From: Dehalococcoidia bacterium
Lineage (GTDB): Bacteria > Chloroflexota > Dehalococcoidia > Tepidiformales > Tepidiformaceae
Direction of reading: 5' to 3'
NCBI GenBank assembly: GCA_023228745.1
Contig: JALOAP010000045.1
Span: 1-12,514 of the forward strand
DNA: 12,514 bases
A model generated the notes under the pieces. The model searched no databases. It was not told the DNA's origin and was given only the letters and a program-made list of their open reading frames with translations. The position numbers were made by a program, and so were the translations under genes. Below, piece by piece: positions 1 to 6,882 of the stretch; position 1 is the first letter of the stretch; each line of letters opens with the position of its first letter.

Positions 1-869
1 CGATGTCGCGGACGGCGCCGCTGAGCGTGGACGGCTTCACAGCGAACAACGCGCACCTGTACGCGCAGTATCCGCTGGTGCCGCAGGGCATCTCGGCGGA
101 CCTGATTGCGACGCTCGAGGGCTTTACACGGGAAGATGTGGACGCGCTTGGCGTAAGCAGCCAGGCACGTGCGGCAGAGGCCATCGCAGACGGCCGCTTC
201 AAGCGGAGCATCGTGCCGATCTACAACGACGACGGCACGCTTGCGCTCGACCACGACGAGCATCCTCGCCCGGGCACGACGATGGAGACCCTTGCCGCGC
301 TGCGGCCGTCGTTCGAAAAGATGGGGGCGTCGACACCACCGAACGACACGCGGACGTTCGACCAGATCTGCAAGGATGTGTACCCGCAGGTCAAGGAGGT
401 CAACCACGTCCATCACGCGGGGAACTCCTCGGGTGTCGTGGATGGTGCGAGCGCCGTACTGGTCGCCGCGCCGGAGTACGCGAAGGCGCACGGACTGAAG
501 CCGCGGGGCCGCATCGTGATGACGGCAACAGCTGGCACCGAACCGGTCATCATGCTCACCGCGCCTGCGCCAGCGGCGGAACTCGTCCTGAAGAAGGCGG
601 GGATGCGCAAGGAAGACATCGACCTGTTCGAGATCAACGAGGCGTTCGCCGCGGTGGTGCTGAAGTTCAAGCGTGACTTTGGGATCGATGACGAGAAGCT
701 GAATGTCAACGGGGGCGCCATCGCCCTTGGCCACCCGATTGGTGCCACGGGCGGCATGCTGATCCAGACCGCGCTGGACGAGCTGGAGCGCCGGAACAAG
801 TCGACCGCGCTGATTGCCATGTGCACAGGCGGCGGCATGGGCACGGCGACGATCATCGAGCGAATCTAG
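1..869 (+). CDS. Thiolase (acetyl-CoA C-acyltransferase), 5' end missing
   Basis: Thiolases cleave 3-ketoacyl-CoA with CoA, or condense two acetyl-CoA, in fatty-acid oxidation or related pathways in the cytoplasm. The gene runs in from the left edge; the first whole codon is at 3. The visible 288 residues begin with Met-Ser-Arg, which matches the internal E-S-M-S-R segment just after the nucleophilic cysteine of thiolases (the two bases before fit a Ser codon). About 100 N-terminal residues, including that cysteine, therefore lie outside, and the ATG at 3 is not the true start. Visible family motifs are AGNSSG (about 139-144), NEAFA (212-216), GGAIALGHPIGATG (237-250, catalytic His 244) and CTGGGMG (274-280, second catalytic Cys 274). 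The HVHHAGNSSG stretch resembles the FadA-like degradative thiolases of actinobacteria more than PhaA, but substrate cannot be read. A hairpin follows the stop. Confidence 0.93.
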   Translation, partial: MSRTAPLSVDGFTANNAHLYAQYPLVPQGISADLIATLEGFTREDVDALGVSSQARAAEAIADGRFKRSIVPIYNDDGTLALDHDEHPRPGTTMETLAALRPSFEKMGASTPPNDTRTFDQICKDVYPQVKEVNHVHHAGNSSGVVDGASAVLVAAPEYAKAHGLKPRGRIVMTATAGTEPVIMLTAPAPAAELVLKKAGMRKEDIDLFEINEAFAAVVLKFKRDFGIDDEKLNVNGGAIALGHPIGATGGMLIQTALDELERRNKSTALIAMCTGGGMGTATIIERI

Positions 870-889
870 CTTCCGCCACGACAGAACGA

Positions 890-918
890 AGAAGGAGCAC
901 CCGGTGGGTGCTCCTTCT
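890..918. terminator. Bidirectional intrinsic terminator between convergent genes
   Basis: A perfect 13-bp stem (890-902 with 906-918) closes on a 3-base loop. On the + strand it is followed by GTTTGTTCG, and on the - strand by a moderately T-rich TTCGTTCTG. It lies 20 bases after the thiolase stop and 22 bases from the dppC-type stop coming the other way, so it probably serves both genes. The T tracts are interrupted, which makes termination efficiency an inference. Confidence 0.8.
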
Positions 919-940
919 GTTTGTTCGCGGGTAGGGGCGC

Positions 941-1840
941 CTAGCGATTGCGAAGGCGCGGGTCGAGGACGTCGCGCAGGGCGTCGCCGAACAGGTTGAA
1001 GCCGAGAACGACGAGGCTGAGGGCGATACCCGGGAAGATGGCCATCCACGGTGCGTGGACGAAGAAAACACGGGCGTTCCCGCTCAGGTCGGCGCCCCAT
1101 GATGGTGTGGGAGGCGGGGTGCCAAAGCCGAGGAAGCTCAACGAGGCTTCGACGAGGATAGCGGTGCCGAGGAGCGAGGTGGCGACAATGATGATCGCTG
1201 CAGCCACATTCGGGAGGATGTGCCGGAACATGATGCGGGGCACGGAGACGCCGATGGAGCGCGCAGCTTCGACGTAGAGCTTCTCCTTTTCAGCAAGCAC
1301 GACGCCGCGCATGACGCGTCCGATACTCGGGATGATGGCGGTGCCGAGGAGCGCCATGAGCTTCGGGATAGAGTTACCGAAGATGGCGACCATGATCAGG
1401 GCGAGGATGAGGAACGGGAACGCAAGCAGCGCATCCATCAGGCGCTGCACGAGGATATCGACGAGGCCGCCAAAGTAGCCGGAGACGAGGCCCACGACGG
1501 CTCCGCCGACCGCTCCGATGAGTGTGGCGATGATGCCCACCTGGAGCGAGGTTCGGCTGCCATAGATCACGCGGCTGAGGACGTCACGCCCCTTGTCGTC
1601 GGTCCCGAAGAGGTGGGAGCCACCGGGCGACTGAAAGCTTGAGAACTCGATGCTGGTCGGGTCGTAGGGCGCGATGAGCGGCGCAAAGGTGGCCGCGACA
1701 ATCAGCAGCACAATGATAACCAGGCCGAAGACGCCGAGCGGCTGCTGACGTGCGATGCGGGCAAGTTTCCGCTTGCGGCTGGGGCCTCGCCGGACGACCT
1801 GGGGCGCGATAATGGCGACAGATTCGTTGATGGCACTCAT
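941..1840 (-). CDS. ABC importer permease, DppC/OppC type
   Basis: This is an inner-membrane permease of a peptide/nickel-type importer; with the DppB-type partner it forms the channel. It has 299 residues, the usual length. A basic N-terminal tail (17-31) is followed by a membrane segment (about 35-57), then the OppC N-terminal signature HLFGTDDKGRDVLSR (76-90). Four or five further hydrophobic segments fill about 100-290. The cytoplasmic EAA loop is clear: EAARSIGVSVPRIMFRHILP (191-210), which docks to the ATPase. The ATG overlaps the stop of the preceding permease as ATGA, and GAGGA lies about 10 bases upstream, so translation is probably coupled. It is the last gene of the operon and is followed by a hairpin. 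Peptide, sugar or other substrate cannot be decided. Confidence 0.94.
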   Translation of the reverse strand: MSAINESVAIIAPQVVRRGPSRKRKLARIARQQPLGVFGLVIIVLLIVAATFAPLIAPYDPTSIEFSSFQSPGGSHLFGTDDKGRDVLSRVIYGSRTSLQVGIIATLIGAVGGAVVGLVSGYFGGLVDILVQRLMDALLAFPFLILALIMVAIFGNSIPKLMALLGTAIIPSIGRVMRGVVLAEKEKLYVEAARSIGVSVPRIMFRHILPNVAAAIIIVATSLLGTAILVEASLSFLGFGTPPPTPSWGADLSGNARVFFVHAPWMAIFPGIALSLVVLGFNLFGDALRDVLDPRLRNR

Positions 1841-2781
1841 GAGTAGCGAATCCTCGGATCAAGGAAGCCGTAGGAAAGATCGACCAGCAGGTTGATGAGC
1901 ATGAAGATCACCGCGAGGAAGAGGACGAGGCCCTGGATGCTCGGGTAGTCGCGGGCGAAGATCGAGTTGAGCAGGAAGAGCCCGATGCCGGGGACATTGA
2001 AGATCTGCTCGATGATGACCGAGCCACCGACGAGGGCTGCCACCTGCAATCCGATGATGGTGACGACCGGGATGAGCGCGTTCTTCAGGACGTGGCGAAC
2101 GATGACAACGCGCTCGGCTATGCCCTTGGAACGAGCAGTCCGGACATAGTCTTCCCGCATGATTTCCAGAACAGACGACCGCATAAGGCGCATCACGGTG
2201 GCGGAAGAACCGATGGCCAGCGTCAGGGAGGGAAGGTAGTACTTCTCCAGGTTTGCCAGCGGGTCGTCCCAAAATGAAACGTTCGATATTGGCGGGAAGT
2301 AGTCCCACCAGATGGCCGGCAACATGAGCAACAACGTCCCGAGCCAAAAGTTGGGAATGGAGAGCCCGGCGATGCTAAACGAACGGAGGAAGTAGTCGAG
2401 GAACGTGTTTTGCTTGATCGCGGAGATAACGCCGAAGGGTATCCCGATCAGTGCGGTGAAGAACACGCTGAGGACGAGCAGCTCGAGCGTGTTCGGGAGC
2501 CGCTGCTTCAGCTCATCGCTGACACTTGTCCGCTGTACCACGGACTTACCCAGGTCACCGCGGAAGACGTCGCCCCACCAACGGATGTACTGGACTGGCA
2601 AGGGGTCGTTGAGGTGGTACTCCTCGCGGAAGCGCTCACGGTCGGCCTCGGTCGCCTCCTGTCCCAGCGCCAGCGTTGCAGGATCACCGGGGACGATCCG
2701 CATGAGGCTGGAGACTGCGATGGTGACAAGGATGATGACCGGGACCATCAACAGCAGGCGGCGGATGGCATAGGTCCTCAC
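1837..2781 (-). CDS. ABC importer permease, DppB/OppB type
   Basis: This is the partner inner-membrane permease (314 residues). I chose the GTG at 2779-2781: the protein then begins with R-T-Y-A-I-R-R-L-L-L, the standard DppB N-terminus and first membrane helix (about 8-28), and CAGGAG stands 9 bases upstream. The reading frame stays open to 3282, but that part is antisense-like low-complexity translation inside the binding-protein gene and is not protein of this family. Family marks are IVPGDPATLALG (29-40), the RWWGDVFRGDLGKS segment (67-80) and the EAA-like loop YVRTARSKGIAERVVIVRH (212-230), ending in the FLDPRIRYS tail. About six membrane helices are visible. It lies 124 bases after the binding-protein gene and overlaps the next gene by 4 bases. 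Confidence 0.93.
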   Translation of the reverse strand: MRTYAIRRLLLMVPVIILVTIAVSSLMRIVPGDPATLALGQEATEADRERFREEYHLNDPLPVQYIRWWGDVFRGDLGKSVVQRTSVSDELKQRLPNTLELLVLSVFFTALIGIPFGVISAIKQNTFLDYFLRSFSIAGLSIPNFWLGTLLLMLPAIWWDYFPPISNVSFWDDPLANLEKYYLPSLTLAIGSSATVMRLMRSSVLEIMREDYVRTARSKGIAERVVIVRHVLKNALIPVVTIIGLQVAALVGGSVIIEQIFNVPGIGLFLLNSIFARDYPSIQGLVLFLAVIFMLINLLVDLSYGFLDPRIRYS

Positions 2782-2818
2782 GTGCAGGTTCTCCTGGAAG
2801 TAGTGGCTCTCCAATGGC

Positions 2819-2858
2819 CGTTCCCTCGTGCCTGCCGGGGCAGTAACGCGAGGGAACG
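2819..2858 (-). other. Intercistronic hairpin between binding-protein and permease genes
   Basis: Within the 124-base gap, a perfect 10-bp inverted repeat (CGTTCCCTCG at 2819-2828, CGAGGGAACG at 2849-2858) encloses a second small stem (CTGC 2832-2835 with GCAG 2840-2843). No T run follows on the minus strand, so it is not a canonical intrinsic terminator. Such hairpins after binding-protein genes commonly protect the upstream transcript or partly stop transcription, which raises the binding protein above the permeases. That role is inferred here. Confidence 0.55.
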
Positions 2859-2905
2859 AGGCAGTCCCGGACCGGAGTTCACGGGACGAAAGGCCGTGAC
2901 GGTGG

Positions 2906-4618
2906 CTACTCCTTGATGTACTCCGTGTAGCGGAGGCCCTGGAACCCGCGCAGTGACGGGTCGTAGCCGCCAAGGCGCTTGTTGTAGGAGACGAACTGCG
3001 TCGGAGTAGCGAAGTTGAGCATCGGCGCCCAGTCGGCCAGGGCGAGGCGCTGCATTTCGTAGACGATCTGCTGGCGCTTCTGGACATCGAGTTCCTGTGC
3101 CTGGCGGTCGATGGCGTCGGTGACCTCGGGGTTGTCGTAGTGCCACCAACTGCCGGCGCCAACACCGTTCTTGTGGTACATGGCGATGGGGCGGCGGAGG
3201 GTCTCGTTCGGGTTGTGCGCGAAGACGATGGCGTCGAAGTCGCCCTTGTAGAGCTTGGTGCTGAGGACGGCGCCAAGTTCACCGATCTTCAGGTTGGCAT
3301 TGATGCCGAGCTTCCTGAGTTCAGAGACGAGGATCTCGGCGTGGTCTTGCATGAGCTTGACGCCGTTGCTGGTGTCGATGTCGAGGTCGAAGCCGTCGGG
3401 ATAGCCAGCGGCGGAGAGGAGTTCCTTCGCCTTCTGCACATCGGTGGTGACGTACGGTGCAATCTCTTCCTGTGGGAGGGCCCAGAAGGCCAGGCCGTTG
3501 GAAAAGACTCCCATCGGGGCAGCCTCGCCCTGGAAGACCTTGTCGATGAACTGCTTGCGCTCGATACCGATATAGATGGCCTCGCGGACCCGCGGGTCGT
3601 TGAAAGGCTCCTTGCTGACGTTCATCCCGAGCGAGGCGTAGTAGTTCGCCGCCTGCTTCGAGCTAATGAAGTTGTCGTTTCGTTCCAGATCGGCGAAGTC
3701 GAGCTTCGTGATGGTCGCGCTCTGGATGTCGAGCTGACCACTCTTGTAGGCCTGGAGCAGCGCCTGCTGGTCGAGGATGACCTGCGTCGACCACTCGTCC
3801 AGGTAGGGCAGGTTGGGGTCCCAGTAATCGGGATTGCGCTTGAGGAGTGTGCGCTCGCCCTTGACGTAGGTATCGAGGATGAAGGGACCAGCACCGATGC
3901 CGCCGTTGCTGAGATCGCCGCGCGCCTCGACGTCTTCCTTGGCGACAATCGCTGCCTGTACACCGAAGCCGTTACTTGCGCCGAGCACGGTGAATGTATC
4001 TGCATAGGGCGCATTGGTCGTCAGCTTGAAGGTATGCGAGTCGACCGCTTCCATCTTGTCGACGAACTGCTTGAAGAAGTCGTTCCCCTGTGCGTTGGGA
4101 AGGTCGCGGAAGCGCTCATAGCTGTAGACGACATCTTCGGCGGTGACTTCGCGGCCATCGACCGGTGCGACATCATGGAACTTCACACCCTTCCGGATGT
4201 GGAAGATGTACTCGGTGTCGCTCGCCTGTTCTACATTTTCTGCAAGCATAGGATGGAAGGTGGAGTCGATGGTATTGAATGCACCGAGGAAGGTGTAGAT
4301 CTTGTTGGTGATAGCAAGCCCGGCAGAAGTTTCGACGTGCGGGTCGATACTGATGGTGTTGAGGTAAGTGCCATTGCGAAGCGTACCGCCGCGGCGGGCT
4401 TCCGTATCCGTAGTAGCGGTCTCGGTGGCGACGCCTGGCTTTGCCGGAGTTGACTGCGGCGTGTTCGTACGTTCCGAATTATCGTCATCGTCATCGCCGC
4501 CACAACCGACAACGGCGAGTGCAGCAAGGCCACTGCTGGTAGCACCAGCAGTGCCGAGAAGGCGGCGGCGAGTGAGCCGCCGCGAGTTCCAGCGAGCCCA
4601 GTAGTTTCCCTGGTCCAT
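2906..4618 (-). CDS. Extracytoplasmic solute-binding lipoprotein, SBP_bac_5 (DppA/OppA) family, Tat-type signal
   Basis: This is the substrate receptor of the importer, anchored outside the cytoplasmic membrane (570 residues). I chose the ATG at 4618 because GAGGGG stands 6 bases upstream and because the signal peptide then begins normally; the frame is open to 5020 but that extension has no signal-like sequence. The N-terminus has a twin-arginine motif (TRRRLLG, 16-22), a hydrophobic stretch (23-38) and a lipobox VVGC with Cys39 as the predicted lipidated residue. A flexible linker of Gly-Gly-Asp5 and Thr/Pro/Ser residues runs to about 78. The mature fold then shows family 5 marks: TAEDVVYSYERF, GIGAGPFIL and NPDYWDPNLPYLDEW. 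Use of Tat suggests export in a folded state. Peptides, nickel complexes, sugars or other compounds all occur in this family, so the ligand is open. Confidence 0.93.
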   Translation of the reverse strand: MDQGNYWARWNSRRLTRRRLLGTAGATSSGLAALAVVGCGGDDDDDNSERTNTPQSTPAKPGVATETATTDTEARRGGTLRNGTYLNTISIDPHVETSAGLAITNKIYTFLGAFNTIDSTFHPMLAENVEQASDTEYIFHIRKGVKFHDVAPVDGREVTAEDVVYSYERFRDLPNAQGNDFFKQFVDKMEAVDSHTFKLTTNAPYADTFTVLGASNGFGVQAAIVAKEDVEARGDLSNGGIGAGPFILDTYVKGERTLLKRNPDYWDPNLPYLDEWSTQVILDQQALLQAYKSGQLDIQSATITKLDFADLERNDNFISSKQAANYYASLGMNVSKEPFNDPRVREAIYIGIERKQFIDKVFQGEAAPMGVFSNGLAFWALPQEEIAPYVTTDVQKAKELLSAAGYPDGFDLDIDTSNGVKLMQDHAEILVSELRKLGINANLKIGELGAVLSTKLYKGDFDAIVFAHNPNETLRRPIAMYHKNGVGAGSWWHYDNPEVTDAIDRQAQELDVQKRQQIVYEMQRLALADWAPMLNFATPTQFVSYNKRLGGYDPSLRGFQGLRYTEYIKE

Positions 4619-4718
4619 GTAGTACCCCTCTTCGTAACCAGCTTGAGCCCCGCGTTCGCCCCGCCCGCGCGGATACATGGGCATCTCAAGAAGTGCACTG
4701 AGCCTATTCGAGCTTTTG

Positions 4719-4747
4719 CTTTTATGCAAAGGTATGCGGGGTATCAA
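4719..4747 (-). promoter_or_regulatory. Candidate sigma-70-type promoter of the importer operon
   Basis: On the minus strand TTGATA (4747-4742, five of six to TTGACA) is followed after exactly 17 bases by TAAAAG (4724-4719, four of six to TATAAT). Transcription would begin near 4712 and leave a leader of about 94 bases before the ATG at 4618. It is the best-scoring pair I found by eye in this gap, but it has not been tested. Confidence 0.4.
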
Positions 4748-5126
4748 AGATGGCCAGCAGCCACCGAGTGTCCGATAGGCTATATCGACCGGGCTAATTG
4801 TTTGTTTGACGCTATGGGTCGAGGCCAATACGGATTTAGTATTGACTTGAAAGTGCCCGGGGAAAGCAAGAGCCGAGACGCCTCTTTGGTACGGATAACA
4901 CGTCCGGAGTGAATAGCTGGCATCGAGGCAGGTCGATTGATCTGACAGAATGGGAGTGTGGCTTATTCGTCGCAGAGATACCGCAGTAGACGGCCAGTTC
5001 CATACGTTTATGGTCCGCAAGGGACTGTGCGACGCGAGAAGGTAGCAACCGCGTTAACCAGTTCTTTCCGCAAAGCGAACGGCATTCTATGCGGAGGGCG
5101 CTTCAGGGGCCGTCCTGCGGGCAATG

Positions 5127-5153
5127 AAAAGCCGGAGCCCTTCGGGCCCCGGC
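5127..5153 (-). terminator. Intrinsic terminator of the Fe-S carrier gene
   Basis: In the minus-strand transcript, a 10-pair stem (one G-U pair) formed by 5153-5144 and 5140-5131 closes on a GAA loop and is followed at once by UUUU (5130-5127). It begins 27 bases after the stop codon of the HesB-family gene. This separates that gene from the importer operon downstream. Confidence 0.85.
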
Positions 5154-5180
5154 GAGGAGTCGATTCGGACTGGAGAGGTA

Positions 5181-5558
5181 TTAGCAGCAGGCCCGGGGGC
5201 TGCCGCCGTCGCCTTCCGTCTGGAAGCTGGAGCCACAGGCGCAGCTCTTCGTAGCGTTCGGGTTGTAGATGCTGAAGCCGCTCTTCATGATGTCGTCGAT
5301 GTAGTCGATCTCGGCGCCCTCAAGGTACTGAGCGCTTTCCGGGTCGACGAGGACGCGGACGCCCTGGAGATCGAGGACAAGGTCGTCGTCTTCGGCGGCG
5401 CGGGCGAGCGCCATGCCGTACTGATAGCCGGAACAACCGCCACCGGCCACGAAGACGCGGAGCGCGCCATCGGGAAGTTCGCGGGCTTCGAGCAGGGCCT
5501 TTGCCTTCTCGGCTGCTTTTTCGGTAATAGTGACCAGGGCTGCCTGGGCTTGGGTCAT
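5181..5558 (-). CDS. A-type iron-sulfur carrier protein (HesB/IscA/ErpA family)
   Basis: Proteins of this family bind Fe-S clusters or iron and pass clusters to target enzymes in the cytoplasm. It has 125 residues, slightly longer than the usual 105-120. The start is the ATG at 5558, preceded by GGAGGGA at a spacing of 7; the frame extends further to 5612 but without family sequence. The three cluster ligands are present: Cys42 in VAGGGCSGYQYG and Cys106/Cys108 in SCACGSSF. The tail after the CxC motif is unusual, ending PRACC, which adds Cys124 and Cys125. It is divergent from the cysteine desulfurase gene, with 148 bases between starts, which supports a joint role in cluster assembly. Whether it is closer to ErpA, IscA or SufA cannot be settled by eye. 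Confidence 0.93.
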   Translation of the reverse strand: MTQAQAALVTITEKAAEKAKALLEARELPDGALRVFVAGGGCSGYQYGMALARAAEDDDLVLDLQGVRVLVDPESAQYLEGAEIDYIDDIMKSGFSIYNPNATKSCACGSSFQTEGDGGSPRACC

Positions 5559-5623
5559 TGTTGGGTCCCTCCGTGCGTCGGGTGCAGGTGTCCTGTGCCC
5601 GCTCGGGGGCACTCGCTATCGAA

Positions 5624-5653
5624 AGTATAGCGGCCCCATAGAGGGGGAGTCTA
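5624..5653 (-). promoter_or_regulatory. Candidate promoter of the Fe-S carrier gene
   Basis: The minus strand reads TAGACT (5653-5648, four of six to TTGACA), 18 bases, then TATACT (5629-5624, five of six to TATAAT). Transcription would start near 5617, about 59 bases ahead of the ATG at 5558. No clear repressor operator is seen. Confidence 0.45.
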
Positions 5654-5693
5654 CCGTCCGATGGGCGCCTCGGAAAAATGGTCCTAAAGCGGT

Positions 5694-5706
5694 TAGGCTT
5701 GTAGGC
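5694..5706 (+). promoter_or_regulatory. Candidate -10 element for leaderless transcription of the cysteine desulfurase gene
   Basis: TAGGCT (5694-5699, fitting TANNNT) ends 7 bases before the ATG at 5707, the distance expected when transcription starts at the first base of the start codon. No Shine-Dalgarno sequence is found before this ATG, which fits a leaderless message. A -35 match is poor. The call is an inference. Confidence 0.35.
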
Positions 5707-6876
5707 ATGGGCCGCATTTACCTGGATCACGCAGCAACCACACCGCCAGACCCCCGCGTTCTTGAGGCGATGTGGCCGATCTATACAGAGTCGTGGGGGA
5801 ATCCCTCGAGCATTTATGTGGAGGGACAAGAGGCGTACCGGGCACTCGACGCCGCGAGGAAGCTGTGCGGGGATCTGCTTGGGGTGCAATCGAAGGAGAT
5901 CATCTTCACAAGCGGCGGCACCGAATCGGACAACGCGGCGATCCGGGGCGCCGCCTTCGCTCAGCGGGACCGGGGACGGGGCGATCACATTGTCACCACG
6001 CAGATCGAGCATCACGCCGTGTTGCACACGGTGGAGCAGCTTGAGCGGGAGGGATTCCGCGCCACGTACCTGCCGGTCGACAGCGATGGGGTAGTCGACC
6101 TCGCCGCGCTGGAAGCGGCGGTGACCCCTCAGACCACCGTGGTGAGTGTGATGGCCGCGAACAACGAGGTGGGCACGATTCAGCCGATCGAGGAAGTCGT
6201 CCGCATCGCAAAGGCAAAGAACCGGAAGGTGGTCGTCCACACAGATGCTGTACAGGCCGCCGGTTCGCTCGATATCTCGCCGGCGAAGCTGGGCGTGGAT
6301 CTCCTGACCATTGCTGGCCACAAGCTGCACGGTCCGAAGGGGATTGGGCTGCTGTATCTGAAGGCGCGGACACCGTTCCACCCGATGATCCTCGGTGGGA
6401 GCCAGGAGAAGGAGCGGAGAGCTGGTACCGAGAACGTGGCGGGTGCGGTGGGACTGGCGACTGCGATGCAGCTGGCGTGGGAGGAACGCGAGGCCCGCAA
6501 TGCGCACTACCTGCGCCTTCGGGACAAGCTGCTGTACGGACTCCCCGAACGCATCCCCGACACGGTCATCACCGGGCCGACCGGCCCGGAGCGGAGGCTG
6601 CCCAACAACTTCAGCTGTTGCTTCCGGAACGTCGAGGGAGAGAGCGTGTTGCTGGCCCTCGATATGGCGGATATCGCCGCGAGCTCGGGGAGCGCCTGTA
6701 CCACGGGGGCCCTCGAACCGTCTCATGTGTTGACGGCGATGGGGATTGACCGGGACCTGGCGCATGCGTCGCTGCGGCTGACCGTCGGGAAGGGGAACAC
6801 GGACGAGGAGATCGAACGGGTGCTGACAGTGCTGCCCGAGATCGTGTCGCGGTTGCGGAGCCTGGCTGGCGGCTAG
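5707..6876 (+). CDS. Cysteine desulfurase, group I (IscS/NifS-like)
   Basis: This PLP enzyme removes sulfur from L-cysteine as a persulfide for Fe-S clusters and thio-modified tRNA. The ATG at 5707 gives 389 residues, normal for the family, and a standard N-terminus YLDHAATTPPDPRVLEAM; the open frame further upstream is not family-like. Motifs are IEHHAVL (100-106, with the His that stacks on PLP), HTDAVQ (178-183, Asp180 binding the pyridine nitrogen), AGHKLHGPKG (203-212, Lys206 as the PLP lysine), RAGTENV (238-244) and SSGSACTTGALEPSHVL (326-342, Cys331 as the persulfide cysteine). The long loop around Cys331 marks group I rather than SufS-type group II. It is divergent from an A-type Fe-S carrier and followed after 6 bases by a nucleotidyltransferase-like gene. 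No IscU or SufBCD is in view. Confidence 0.95.
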   Translation: MGRIYLDHAATTPPDPRVLEAMWPIYTESWGNPSSIYVEGQEAYRALDAARKLCGDLLGVQSKEIIFTSGGTESDNAAIRGAAFAQRDRGRGDHIVTTQIEHHAVLHTVEQLEREGFRATYLPVDSDGVVDLAALEAAVTPQTTVVSVMAANNEVGTIQPIEEVVRIAKAKNRKVVVHTDAVQAAGSLDISPAKLGVDLLTIAGHKLHGPKGIGLLYLKARTPFHPMILGGSQEKERRAGTENVAGAVGLATAMQLAWEEREARNAHYLRLRDKLLYGLPERIPDTVITGPTGPERRLPNNFSCCFRNVEGESVLLALDMADIAASSGSACTTGALEPSHVLTAMGIDRDLAHASLRLTVGKGNTDEEIERVLTVLPEIVSRLRSLAGG

Positions 6877-6882
6877 CAACAC

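Larger units (their letters stand above)
4619..5180. other. Gene-free 562-base stretch upstream of the importer operon
   Basis: This gap lies between two minus-strand genes. Its left part holds the leader and promoter candidate of the importer operon; its right end holds the terminator of the Fe-S carrier gene. Base composition is clearly lower in GC than the genes: 88 G/C of 180 (49%) in 4681-4860. An open frame on the + strand (4643-4912, 89 codons) lacks a convincing ribosome site or recognisable domain. A short inverted repeat CCATA-CGTT-TATGG lies at 5000-5013. I found no tRNA, no known riboswitch consensus and no repeat array. Confidence 0.6.

Noticed and set aside
2782..3282. N-terminal extension of the DppB-type permease to 3282
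   Set aside because: It overlaps the binding-protein gene and has Arg/Ser/Thr-rich shadow composition; the GTG at 2781 has a ribosome site and gives the family N-terminus.
3140..4453. Long + strand open frame (437 codons) opposite the binding-protein gene
   Set aside because: It is the antisense shadow of a clear SBP_bac_5 gene in GC-rich DNA; its translation has no domain and repetitive Val/Glu/Asp/Leu-rich composition.
4643..4912. 89-codon + strand open frame in the gene-free stretch
   Set aside because: No convincing ribosome site, no recognisable domain, and it overlaps the predicted promoter and leader of the importer operon.
5000..5013. Short inverted repeat CCATA-CGTT-TATGG as a terminator or operator
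   Set aside because: Only five pairs, no T run and no symmetry with known sites; it may well be chance.
4619..5020. N-terminal extension of the binding protein to an ATG at 5020
   Set aside because: A good ribosome site and a complete Tat lipoprotein signal start at 4618; the extension would bury the signal peptide and crosses the promoter candidate.
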